Shown piece after piece: positions 22,090-34,240 of a stretch of 64,000 nucleotides of DNA (position 1 is the first letter of the stretch; every line of letters begins with the position of its first letter). Location of the stretch: positions 24,989,912-25,053,911 of the forward strand of contig JANAVB010009598.1 in the NCBI GenBank assembly GCA_029216955.1. Reading direction: 5' to 3'. The DNA comes from Iris pallida. Taxonomy: Eukaryota > Streptophyta > Magnoliopsida > Asparagales > Iridaceae. The notes under the pieces were generated by a model, which did not search any database, was not told the DNA's origin, and saw only the letters and a list, made by a program, of their open reading frames with translations. The translations under genes were made by a program, and so were the position numbers.

Positions 22090-24354
22090 AAACTTATATA
22101 TATATTACATATATATAGGGGGAGAAGAAAGTGAGAGGGTGAGAGACTTAGATTGAGAGAGAGAGTGAAAGAGAGAGAGAGCTGGACAGTGAGAGAGAGA
22201 GAAGGGGCTGAACACAGCAAGGGGGGTTCTAGTTTTCCTGGAACCAGGATACCAGTCCCCAATACACACACAGTACATATATACATATATATGTATATAT
22301 ATACACCACTACAAATATACACAACCATATACCCTCAAACCTCACCTACACACACACATACATATATACTACATATATATACACTGAAATACACATATAC
22401 ATGCATATATCATAATCAAAATAGATTTGAAATTCATTTTTGAAAAACTGGGATTTATCCAAAATCTGGAAAAATATGCACTGTGTATTCGAAAACAGGT
22501 AAACCCAATTTCACACACGAAACCCAACTAAGGCTCGATTCCATTGGTTGGTAACTGTGTCCCACAGTGTCCTCTAGTGTCCTAGGTACCTGACACGACA
22601 CCATGACACAGTTTGACGTGTCCAAACACTCAAAAACTCACTCGGATAAATTCTGATACTCACACGCGTGCACAGCGTCGTGCACGCGGTTGCACGTCTC
22701 GTGGACACACCACGAGAAACGACACGTCTCGTGGTCATGCACACGTGTAGCCCACATATAGGGCTATACGATCCACACACTGACACGTGTCCACGACACT
22801 CGTGGACACGATACGAAACCCGTATCAGTCGTGAAAAACACGACTGATACACGCGTTTCGACAGCGTCGTGCACGCGGTTGCACATCTCGTGCTCGCGAC
22901 ACAGGACACGACGCATCTCGTGCTCGTGTCCTCGTGTACGCCACATGATGGGCTACACGCTCGTGTCACCACGAGGTGCCAACGTGTCGTGTCCGCGCGA
23001 CACGATACGCGCGAAGTTGCCCCGGCGCGCGTGTGCGCTGACAGCGCGTGTCCAGTACGAGTGAGATTTCTTACTCGACACGACACAACGCGACACCAAA
23101 CTTTGGGGGCATGTTCGCAGGCATTGCCCCCGTATCCATGTCAATTTTCTCGTGTCCTAGGTGCCTGTGCAGTGCGCACGAAGGGTGGGGTAGCAGGGCA
23201 CGCACGCGAGTCTCGTGCAGTGGGTTCGTATCCATTTTGGACACGGACACAGCACGAAAACGTGCTCAGTCCACTTGGGTTATGACCTACTAGTCTAGGG
23301 CTACACAAAAATATAATTTGTTTTACATTTTGACAAAAATAGATCCTTTGTGGCATTTCATCAAACAAGGTTTCCTAGCCTAGGATACGTGTCCGATACG
23401 GACACCAAACCAACTCTAATTTTCACCAAACTTGACCTACAGTTCCCTGGTACCTAGATGCATGCAAATATGAAGAGAAAACACAATATTAACCTGGTTT
23501 GAGGGTATTTACCTATTTGTGTATTTCTAATGGAAATTAATGAAAAGGGGGTGTCTTTCCACTTGGTGATGCCCAAAGCTCCACAAATCCTTGATAGCAG
23601 GCCCTAACTAGTATCCTCTAGTATAGGGGAGTCTAATGCAAGAAACTAGAGGTGATTTGGATCAAAATTGATCAAGTTGTGGTCTTGTGAAGAAATGGGA
23701 ATTTCAAGGGTTAAAATTCATGTAAAATGATCATGAATTAATGTGATGGGTTAATATAGGAAGGGGGTAGTGGTAGGGGGTACCCCTTGGCCGACCATGG
23801 CAAGGAGGGGGTGTCCTTGGGTTGCTTCCAAGCTAAGGAAGGTTGACTTCCATGTAAAGGGGTTGATATTTTGAATGTTTTATGGAAATATCTAATAAAG
23901 TAAATATCAAGATATTTACCTTACTTTAACCAATGCAAATATCTATCCCCTCATCATTCTAGGTTAGTAACTAATCTCTAGATTAGGCTAAACTTGGTTA
24001 GAGACTATCATGACACTAATCAATAATTAAATAATAATAAAAACACATAAATCCAAATAATTCTAAATAAATCCTAGAAAATTACCAAAATACCCTTTAG
24101 GCTAAAAGCCCTAATTTGAAGTTCTAAACCTATGGCTAGGCTCACATGATCATGGTTAGTCTCTAGGTTATGAAAAACTAGGGTTTACACTAAGGTTTTG
24201 CTTGTAACTCACAAAGTCATAAGTCGTGACTTTAGAAATAGTTTAACTTAACTAAAATCACCCAAAAATCATATTATGACTAAAGTACCACTAATAAATA
24301 ATAAAAATAATAAATTTTCAAAAATACCCTAATTTCAGAAAACTGGGTGTTACA
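19807..24354 (-). mobile_element. LTR A2 of element A
   Basis: Same ends as A1 (tgtcacgacccgc ... gggtgttaca) and aligned along its whole 4.55 kb with only scattered differences, without the CACTA insert. It is longer than A1 because of a tandem duplication at 21791-22239. Although it serves as 5' LTR for the gag at 18055-19560, it is followed on its other side by A internal sequence rather than by flanking DNA. Confidence 0.87.
21791..22239. repeat. Tandem duplication in LTR A2 with AT tract
   Basis: A 151-bp block from aaaacttatatatat to ctagttttcct is present at 21791-21941 and 22089-22239, separated by an (AT)n tract. A1 has one copy (about 15035-15182). Slippage or unequal exchange in the AT tract explains it. 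Confidence 0.88.
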
Positions 24355-24516
24355 AGTCTACCCACCTTAAAATAATTTCGTCCTCGAAATTTAGATGGTC
24401 GTACTCCTCCTAGGTCAAACCTCCAACAATCAGGGACGAAGCTACTACCTAGAAACATACAAGGTCAACAAGAAAAATATGGGTAGTAGACCTATACTGG
24501 GTCATGTCCAAAAAAT
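24355..24516 (-). mobile_element. Fragment of A internal 3' end, fused to B2
   Basis: Matches 17301-17461 nearly base for base: polypurine tract, tcgtcctcgaaatttag, and gtagacctatactgggtcat. It breaks off within an A-run (gtccaaaaaa) and continues as B LTR sequence equivalent to about 1705. Confidence 0.85.
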
Positions 24517-24757
24517 GGGAGATTAAATCGAGTTTTGAGCTAGAAGTTATGACATTTCTAACTTATGGCTGAAATTAAAAATGTGGATAAAAATCATGAC
24601 GGATTTAGATAGTTTGAGCCAAAAGAATACACAATATATATCCTAATTATCCACAACAATAATGACAATAATAATACGAGGAACCACACTCACAAACTTG
24701 ATTATATAATCATCATGAACCATTTATTACATATATAAATATAGATACACTCTCATT

Positions 24758-24835
<78 letters not shown>

Positions 24836-25843
24836 AATCTATATATGTAACATGAACACATCTATAAGAGATACATGAATAAAATGTAAAGTACACAAGA
24901 ACACATCTCCACATATTCAAATCTGATATTAAATATGAATTAATTCATTTAACCATATTTTAAATATAAAGTGTGTCCAAGTTTGGGGGTTTTTCTCATG
25001 AACACAAGACACAATAATAATACAATAGAAATCCCTAAAGGACACATAATGGACACAAGAGGACACAAAATAGGGACACAACAATGGGGGTCATTCCTAT
25101 GGTTAAAACTTTCCTAAATGCAAAATAGAGAAATAAAAGAGAAGGAAATATTACCTAAAGGAGAGAAAATCCAAAGAGAAAGGCTTCTTCCTTGGGAGAG
25201 CTTGAGAGCACTTGGGGAAGAAGACTTCTCAAAGAAAGGAAATGAGATGGGAGTCCTATTAGGGCCGGCCACAATGGTTATATCCCCCCTTTATTGAATA
25301 TTACAAGTTTGCCCCTCCCTTAGTTACAAGTGTTTAAAACAATTTTGGTTAGGGTTTCGGGGTAAAAGGGTCAAAATAAAAACTCTAAATGGTTAACCTA
25401 ATAATTAGGATTATGACTAATCTTTCTAACATGACTAATTAAAATGTGGGCCATGGCTAACTAATGCATGGGTCCAACTAGAGTCTAAGTTACCCCGGGT
25501 CCCCGTTACAAGTCGGATTGAGATGAAATTTGAACCCGACTCAAATAATCCCAAAACAATATCATAAATAATAAAATAATATCAAAATAATTCAAAGAGG
25601 TCAAATGAAAATATCCTTAGGCCAGAAATGATATTAAAATATCATAATCACATGGTTAGGCTCTAGGTCAAACAGTCTCTAGGGTTTCACTAGCAAAACT
25701 TCAAAACCACAAGTCATTGATTTAAATAATTTTAAAATGATTTAAAATCACCAAAAATCATATTATGATTTAAATATCATTATTAAAATAATTATAAATA
25801 CGAAATTTTAAAATTATCCTCATTTGGGAAACTGGGTGCTACA
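24517..25843 (-). mobile_element. Partial LTR of element B, copy B2
   Basis: Colinear with 1706-2998, ending ctgggtgctaca at 25843. It differs by scattered substitutions and by a much longer (AT)n tract (24761-24830). The rest of the LTR is missing at the fusion point. Confidence 0.85.
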
Positions 25844-27799
25844 ACTCTACCCACCTTAGAAAAATTTTGTCCTCGAAATTTAAGATCGATAGTACTCCTT
25901 CTAGAGCCTCTAACCTACCCAATATCTAAGGTAACACTTCCTAACACTGGAATAATAAACGGACATCTAAAAAATGTCAATCTAGGAATACCTCCAATAC
26001 TGCTCTGCTGTACGGCGGTAATGGAACTTCAATAAAATATGGACTAGAACCTTTATCCAAGGGACTGGACCTATTTTAAAGTGGTCTTAACTAAGGAAGA
26101 AAAGGAACTGATCATAGGATATAGGTATGCTCAAACTATTATCTTCCTATTAACCATCTATTAATACATTCTATTACCATAGGAACGATGTATTACTAAG
26201 ACATATAGGCCCCTATCTCTCATAACACATTTATACTCACCAAAAGACTAGTACATCCTATCAAGGCTGATACTATAATCCCTCATAAATCTCATAAGCT
26301 ACATGTTTATAGACACACATCCCCACATCAAGGACTAACCTATATATATCTACAACAGATACTAATGGGGTGACGTCCCTATTTTCCAACAATCAAGGTC
26401 TTAAGAAAATTTATCTAAATCATGCAATTTGAAGGAATAGTATACAAGGTCAGGGCATACCATAGCAGTTGGAAGTCTCACCTAGGTACACTAATCATTC
26501 TAGGTCAAAATAGTACTATGGTATCAACACACAACAATCTAGGGTGTCCTAATTGGAAAGGTAAGGGAACAACAATCATCAAGGTTGTAGGGCTGTCTAC
26601 CATCCTATATAAAAATTGGTCATTAACAAGCAACTAAGAAATTATTAAAAGGTTACTATTCCATAAAATGGCAAAAATTGAAAATTTAGGCACAACAAAT
26701 CACAAATAGATTTTTGTCTTGACACGATCTAAGTTGATCAATTTCGGGACAAAACGAGATTTGGGCAAGAAGGGAAATCAATGAAATCAAAGTATGAGCA
26801 CGAGCATCCAATGATGGAGGTTCAGGTCATGATTAAATTTAATTCGACTGAGTACGAATACGAGGTTCATAGGCGATAAAAAGATTTCAAGGAGAATTGT
26901 CAAGGCTGTCGCGAATGAGACTCTAGGATCAAGTTTAACTATGTCTCCATTCTCGTAGATTGATACTTGAAAAAGCGAACCAAAGTGCAATAGGTTGATC
27001 AGACCATCATGTACCGGTTTTGATTAGACAATATGTTAGTGGGTGGCCACCCAATGAAATATGTCATGACCAAGCTCGAAAATAGATAAGCTTGCAAAAC
27101 TAAGGCTAATTTAGCAGCACAAGATATAAGGGTGGTAATGATGAAAGGAATTAGATAGTCCAAGTTTCTTAACCAACGGGTCAAGTAATCAAATAAGGTA
27201 CAAGGTTAAGCATCTAAGGAAATAAGCAGAACACCATCACATGTCGGGTCGAAAGAATTGAGTCAAGGCTGGATTTTAATTAAAATAAGAAGAAATTTAG
27301 TATAATGGTAGAGGTTATAGTTTAGCCAGTTGACCAGAAAATCATATCAAGAAAATAGAGTACAAGAAGACGGGTTTTAGTGGGACATGATATACCTACA
27401 CGAAGGTGAGCTCGTCTAGGTCTTGCATATAAGATTTGTTGGAGGGTAACAGCTAGTATTACATTCTGAATATCAAAGTCACGATAAGGAACATCAAGGA
27501 TCTCGATAGAAAGTGGGAGTTCAAGAGGTGGTAATTAATGCACAAAAATAATGAAGATCGAGTTAGTCATCTGCTTCTGATACTCTTAAGTTCATCTGGT
27601 CATAACTTGCCAATCATATCTTTACCTCACCAGTCTCCATATAAAAATTAACCTTTACTTAAACCCTTACCATGACTACCGTAGGCAATTCCCAATTTCC
27701 CAACATCACTCTTGAAGCACAACCCTCACATTTAGGAATCAACATTAACCATTTATTTAAATTTCCAAGTTCTTTCACCTTGTCTTAAATTTGACCCAA
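25844..27799 (-). mobile_element. Internal portion of element B, copy B2, truncated
   Basis: Colinear with about 2999-4945 and, like it, without recognisable coding sequence. It stops within tttgacccaa, where B1 continues aacctctaaatctcg. Confidence 0.8.
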
Positions 27800-27852
27800 T
27801 ATTAACCCTCACATTTAGGAATCAACATTAACCCTCACATTTAGGAATCAAC
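27800..27852 (+). repeat. Filler of short copied segments at B2 breakpoint
   Basis: The block aaccctcacatttaggaatc, present at 27721 in B2, recurs at 27804 and 27830 with a 26-bp period, directly between truncated B2 and the tandem array. This is the pattern of templated filler DNA at a repaired break. Confidence 0.75.
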
Positions 27853-28570
<718 letters not shown>

Positions 28571-28830
28571 TTTTCGTGACATCTAAGGAGGGTTTAAATG
28601 CACTTTACCCCCATTAATATTAATATTAACATTAAATACTAAAATTAACATTAAACTTAATATTAAAATTAATATTAACATTGACATTAATATTAAAATT
28701 AACATTAATATAAAAAAATATAAAAATTAATATTAACATTAACATTAATATTACGAATTAGAGTGAGGGGGGTTTTCAGGGGGTTTTCTGGGGGGGTTAG
28801 GGGGTTTTCTAAGAGGGCTTTTGATCCGCT

Positions 28831-28875
<45 letters not shown>

Positions 28876-28927
28876 AGCATGGGGGTGACACATAGCCGCC
28901 ACCCGTAAGGTGGCACCTCACCTCTCT

Positions 28928-29015
<88 letters not shown>

Positions 29016-29189
29016 CTTAAATAAAAAGTTTGATCCTAAATTTTTACACCCCAACTCTTCAACTCCTTATCCTGGATCTTATTCAATTCGTATTTTGTAA
29101 TGATCAAGACTTGATGGTTATTTGATTAATATTATTTTAGCATTTTCGTAACGGACTGTCTTTTTCGGATCAGCGAGTCTTTATTTGTA
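28571..29189 (+). repeat. Tandem array unit 2
   Basis: Same order as unit 1, with shorter AT tracts, no poly-A stretch in the second tract, and one extra gggggttttc segment. Outside the simple repeats it is almost identical to unit 1. Confidence 0.88.
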
Positions 29190-29458
29190 TTTTCGTGACA
29201 TCTAAGGAGGGTTTAAATGCACTTTACCCCCATTAATATTAATATTAACATTAAATACTAAAATTAACATTAAACTTAACATTAAAATTAATATTAACAT
29301 TAACATTAACATTAATATTAACATTAACATTAATATAAAATATATAAAAATTAATATTAATATTAACATTAATATTAACATTAACATTAATACTAATATT
29401 ACGAATTAGAGTGAGGGGAGTTTTTAGGAGGTTTTCTAAGGGGGGCTTTTGATCCGCT

Positions 29459-29539
<81 letters not shown>
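29190..29539 (+). repeat. Tandem array unit 3, left half
   Basis: Same start and hexamer stretch as the other units, up to its first (AT)n tract (29462-29539), where Copia element D is inserted. The right half is at 49162-49530. Confidence 0.87.
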
Positions 29540-29543
<4 letters not shown>

Positions 29544-31004
29544 AGCCCAATGATTATATCATGTTTTTGAATATGGCTAATCAATTAAGTTTAACATAAT
29601 ACCATCACTAATATTCATGTAATCACTATTATGTTGTGTGCTAACTTAAACTTAGCATTGTCCTAATATTAGCATTGTCCTAAATGTTCTATAATAAATT
29701 GCTATGTTTGTATCATAATGCATCATACTGCTTTGTTCTTCTAACATGTATTTGTAGACATGCAGTAAGCATGATCAAGCCTTGACAAAGCAGGACACAT
29801 GCAATGGAGAATTATTAATGGGCCAAAGACGGCATTATACAAGAAGATTTCTCTGAACCGCCCAACAACCTATCCGGGGCCTCGCATCGGGGGTTCCGCT
29901 GCCCGGTCAGCGGACAGGGGTCGAGGGGGCAGCGCCCCTCCGTCAGGGGTTCGGGGGCGAAGTCCCCGAAAGGTATTCAGATTTTCAGATCTGTTTATCT
30001 TTGGACGATTGTCGTCAAGAAAAAATACGTCTTCAATGTCAGGAAAAAGACGTCATCAAAAGGGCTATTAGTTTTCATATTTATTCTGTATTTTTCCCTT
30101 TTATTGAGTCTAGAAAAATGTGAGATTGATCGGATCGGTACTGGCTTAGGTTTTTCTCAGTCCACAAACAAAAATAAGCCTACCTACGTATCCTAAAAAT
30201 CCACAATTCCAAAAGGCCCAAAACCTATGCAAATTTAGTTTATTCCTTACTGTTCTGAACCAGCAGAACTCTGACAGAACTCTGACCGAGTTCGGTCCGA
30301 GTTCGGCCCGAGTTCGGTCTGGGTTATTTGAATTTTAGTTCCCACCAAATCTGCATGTAACGTTCGTATGCGAAATCCTAGCATCCGAACTCTGCCCGAA
30401 CTCTGCCTGAACTCTGCCCGAGTTCGGTTCCCCAAAAATACTATAAATAGAGTTGAGATTACCATTCATTTCAACAATCCAATTTCATCTCTTCTCTTCT
30501 CTATCTAAAGTGTTCTGAGCTTTTACTTTCATATCTAAGCCTTTACGACTCTTAGCCAAGCCAGTACAGTTTCTGTTTAATCTAGAGTTTGGTATTGAAG
30601 AGTTGTATCGGAGGTTGTATTCAGAAAACATTCCAGTTTTCCAATTGCCTTCTGGAGCCGGTCGTGCGCTCGTCACCAAGCACGGTGTTGTGAAGTCGGT
30701 CGTGCACTTGTCACCAAGCACGGTGTTGTAAGAGACTGCAAGCTCTCAGTTAAAGCTTGTGCCATAGTGGATTAACATCGAGCAAGAGTACTCGAGACTG
30801 GACTAGTCCTCTCAGAGGGAAACCAGTATACATCGCTGTGTCACTGAGTTTGAATTCTTTACTCTTACTTTACCGTATTTTATTTACCGTCTTTTGTATG
30901 CCATAATTTATAATTGCTTCACATTTTTAATTGGTGATTATTTTTCTGCTGCACATGCACACACTCTATTCACCCCCCCTCTAGAGGTGCTCAACGGTCC
31001 TACA
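29540..31004 (+). mobile_element. 5' LTR of element D
   Basis: 1,465 bp with TG...CA ends. Features are G/C hairpins (agggggcagcgcccct at 29924; cgggggcgaagtccccg at 29952), alternating ccgagttcgg and gaactctg repeats (30265-30430), and a TATA box at 30441. It matches 47669-49161 at roughly 98-99% by eye. The 90-codon frame at 29799-30071 is present in both LTRs but shows no domain. Confidence 0.9.
30441..30450 (+). promoter_or_regulatory. TATA box of element D 5' LTR
   Basis: ctataaatag in an otherwise mixed-composition LTR, following the ccgagttcgg repeats. The copy in the 3' LTR is at 48581. It is a good match to plant TATA consensus; the start site itself is not visible. Confidence 0.7.
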
Positions 31005-31006
31005 AT

Positions 31007-31018
31007 TGGTATCAGAGC
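31007..31018 (+). other. Primer binding site of element D
   Basis: tggtatcagagc two bases after the LTR end, complementary to the 3' end of plant initiator tRNA-Met, the usual primer of Copia elements. Confidence 0.88.
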
Positions 31019-31067
31019 GGGTGCTTGTTATATAGATATTACTGCTCATACCAATTGCTCCTACAAT

Positions 31068-31079
31068 TGGTATCAGAGC
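31068..31079 (+). repeat. Second copy of the primer binding site of element D
   Basis: The block ctcctacaattggtatcagagc at about 31058-31079 repeats the LTR end plus primer site 61 bp downstream of the first. The bases between include ataccaattg, a short inverted copy. Confidence 0.85.
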
Positions 31080-31117
31080 AGGTTGTATTCATATATAACA
31101 CTCTAGAGAGTATAAAT

Positions 31118-32572
31118 ATGGCAGCCGTGAATTCAATATTCAACGGTGAAGGGCAATCCACAAATAGACTCCCACTATTTGATGGAACGAACTATAGTTA
31201 TTGGAAAACACGGATGAGCTTGTACCTGAAGTCTCAAGACTTTGACTTATGGTCAATTGTTGTCAATGGCTACCAAAAGCCTACTATCACCACTATTCTC
31301 ACATCCTCTATTATTAACAAGCCTTATTATAGTTACACAGAGGAAGACAAGAAGTTAGCTAGCCTTGATGCAAAAGCAAAGCATGCTTTCTATTGTGTTG
31401 TAGACTTTAATGTATTCAATCTCATTACTACTTGCACAACATCTCATAAAATTTGGAAACTTCTTAAAGCTACTTATGAGTGCAGGTACGAAAGCAGTGC
31501 TAGCAACTCCAGAGAGGAGGATAGTCTTCATAATGATTCAAATATGTGCATGATGGAATTGGGATTTAAGGTACAACACAATTTCTTATACGAAGAAGAG
31601 CTTGTATGTGACAACTACAAGAAGATAGACCACATCCAAGATGATTGTACTACTACAAGAAAGGAGAGTCACTACGAACAATCAAATAAAGGAAGATCAT
31701 CGGGCATATGGTGTGAAAGTGAAGCAACAAATTCTGAAGAAGAAGAGAGACCTCATCAAGCTGCAAATTTATGCTCAATGGCATTATCTAACGAGGTACA
31801 GAATAATTCCTTTCTTGAAGAGAATGAATTTTCTTATGATGAGTTATCTGATACTTTCAGTGATCTGTTAGAAGAACACAAGAAAGTATTAGATAAGTAT
31901 AAGCAAGCTAGAAAGGATATTCGATCCTATAAGCGTGAGAATGAAAAGCTGACTTGCTTATTGAATGATGCTAGAAACACTTCTATTTCTGATAATTCTA
32001 CTGAGATTTCCACACTTGAGTTTAGATTGCATGAGGCGCTTGAATGCATTGAGAAAAGCACTCAAGAAAATACTAAACTTAAGGAGGAATTAGAATCAGA
32101 AAAGAAGAAGTATTCTATTGCTTCATGCAGAATTGATGCTCTTTCTGTTAAATATGATGAGATATGTGCTAACTCTAAAAAGTTAGAGATTAGACTGGGA
32201 AAGCAGGTAGTACAACCTATGACTCAGTCTAACACAAGACACTTAGCACATCACAAAGTCACACACGACAGATCATCTAGAAAGGAAGCAAGCAAAGCTA
32301 AGGTTAAACATAACTATGCTTTTTATTATAGTCAATCACGCAAGACATATCACATCGCACATTCTCATACTTCTGTACATAGCCCTAATGCTAATACTTT
32401 TTGTCATTATTGCGGCATGAATGGACATGTTTCTAATTATTGTCAGATTAGAAAACTTGTTGATATGAACTTGTGCAAATGGGTTCCTAAAGCTAACAAA
32501 TATGGATCCAAGTATTGGATACCAAATTCTTCACCTAATATTTCAGGTGGAGGTACTTATGCTGAACCTTAG
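31118..32572 (+). CDS. gag: Copia gag of element D, sirevirus-like, 484 residues
   Basis: ATG 31118 (MAAVNSIFNG) is preferred over the upstream in-frame ATG at 31025 because that lies in the primer-site leader. Residues 19-60 carry the Copia gag start (LPLFDGTNYSYWKTRM). Residues 105-125 keep only the beginning of the capsid homology (HKIWKLLKATYECR), after which the usual core is missing. Residues 126-245 consist of two related acidic blocks, each with 'N..EE' and '.MCMMEL' or '.LCSMAL'. Residues about 248-370 are a predicted coiled coil rich in Glu/Lys/Leu. One CCHC knuckle (CHYCGMNGHVSNYC) lies near residue 430. Gag would form the particle, but without the capsid core it is doubtful. The frame is intact, unlike the gag genes of elements A and C. 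Confidence 0.82.
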   Translation: MAAVNSIFNGEGQSTNRLPLFDGTNYSYWKTRMSLYLKSQDFDLWSIVVNGYQKPTITTILTSSIINKPYYSYTEEDKKLASLDAKAKHAFYCVVDFNVFNLITTCTTSHKIWKLLKATYECRYESSASNSREEDSLHNDSNMCMMELGFKVQHNFLYEEELVCDNYKKIDHIQDDCTTTRKESHYEQSNKGRSSGIWCESEATNSEEEERPHQAANLCSMALSNEVQNNSFLEENEFSYDELSDTFSDLLEEHKKVLDKYKQARKDIRSYKRENEKLTCLLNDARNTSISDNSTEISTLEFRLHEALECIEKSTQENTKLKEELESEKKKYSIASCRIDALSVKYDEICANSKKLEIRLGKQVVQPMTQSNTRHLAHHKVTHDRSSRKEASKAKVKHNYAFYYSQSRKTYHIAHSHTSVHSPNANTFCHYCGMNGHVSNYCQIRKLVDMNLCKWVPKANKYGSKYWIPNSSPNISGGGTYAEP

Positions 32573-33589
32573 AACCATGGAGCATGTTGGTGATTGCAAA
32601 GCTACAAAGGTCATCTTCCAAGCAATTGCACCAACATAAGTGTGGTCACTAGAACCACTTCGGTAACATGCTTCCTAAATAGTTTTTAATATCTAGCATG
32701 TTCTTATTGATGTATTGATATTAGCTCTCATTGATATCTTTTAATTGTTTATCATTTTTGTGAGTTATAATCCTAGCATGACTAGTTGATTCGCTTAAAT
32801 GATTATTTCACACTATATAGTCTTTCTTTTATTAGTGTGACACATTTATCTAGGTATGGTCTTTACTCTTAGTATTTATCTATGAAGATGCATACCACTC
32901 TAGTCCATAGAAGCTTTTGTTGTTGGTTTATGCTTTTGACTCTTTGCCTTTAATATTTTTAATGGTCACTTCTTATCGATTTTTCTTTAACATGTCACAT
33001 TTACTTTGATCGGTATTTTGTGAGTATGTATGTTTAGCACAAGTCTCCTATTTACTTGAAAAGTATATAAATATACTTTTATGTTAACCTTGTGCTTGCA
33101 TAATATATTCACTATTGATTCTCATATTTTATTTTGATTAATTTCTTATGAATCAATTACATCTTTGTCTGATAAAGTTTATTTATGCATGTTTTTGATC
33201 TTTTGATATTTTTTTATGCGTGTTAATGATACATGAATAATTCATTATCAATCATATATTGCTCACATGTTTCTTATTTTGTATAAATATCTTTATGGGG
33301 ATATTGAGTTAAGTTCAAGTTCTATATTATATTATTTTGAAAAGTAGTTTCAAACTTGTGCTTATCTCATATATAAGCTATTTTTTTAACAAATTCATGT
33401 ACTTCTCTTTATTATCTTCTTCCTCAAAGCCTCTTTTAATGATGTATGTTTTTCTTGGCTTTTTGGTTGATATTTTGGATAAATTTTTAATATCTTGATC
33501 TTGATAAACCATTCCTTGGATATTTACTTTTAGGGATTCTGGATTTCGACGATGTTCGATGATACTGCATAATTCCTTTGAATCTAAGT

Positions 33590-34240
33590 TCTGAAGAGTA
33601 GAAATCATTTTGGGAATAAGCCGAAAGGGTCCTTCTGTCATACAGGTGTAAATAGCCTGAAGCGACACGGTGCACTAGTCTTCGGACTACCGCTAGCTGG
33701 GAACCGGCCCCTACAGCTAACCCGAAGTGATCAATACTTTATAGACTTAAGATTTATTAAGGTGTACTTGCAACTGTCGTCTAGTTCTGGATCCAAGGTA
33801 CTGAACCTAGTCCTCTAGGTTCCAAAATACATCAGCGTATCTAGGTCCTACATTTTGATTTACAAATATTCTATATTTTATTGTTACCCAATAATTTTGT
33901 AGCATATATGGATTAATGTAATTGATACATCTTATGTTGTATGCTACATTGTTCTAATTTCTTTAAGTCCATAGAATATAATTTATTTTATATTGCACTA
34001 ATTCTTCTTAAATCTTCGGTTATTAAAGAAGAGATTTGTTTTGGGTACAAGCCTACAAAGGGTCTGTCTGTCACCATGGTTACGGCCAAAGTGAAATGGT
34101 ACTTAAGTGTTCCCCGGTGAACCTCCGTTAGCTGGGACAGTACCTCTACAGCTAACCCAAGATGATCAACGCTTTATAAATTAAAGATTTATTGAGATCT
34201 AGCTGTAATTGTTATCTGATGGATTTTGGATCTTAGCCTT
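33590..34240 (+). repeat. Diverged direct repeat within element D
   Basis: Two segments about 430 bp apart share, in order, aagggtc.ttctgtca, a 'ccg.tagctggga' block, cctacagctaaccc, gatcaa.gctttata and aagatttatt. Identity is moderate. It looks like an old internal duplication. Confidence 0.65.

Noticed and set aside
29202..29387. Leu/Met/Ile-rich minus ORF
   Set aside because: Product of the attaac/attaat hexamer repeat.
29799..30071. 90-codon ORF in the D LTR, conserved at 47928-48200
   Set aside because: Conservation follows from LTR duplication; the frame covers G/C palindromes and has no recognisable domain.
33378..33668. Minus ORF of 96 codons in the D internal region
   Set aside because: On the wrong strand for D, AT-rich, no domain; part of it overlaps the diverged repeat.
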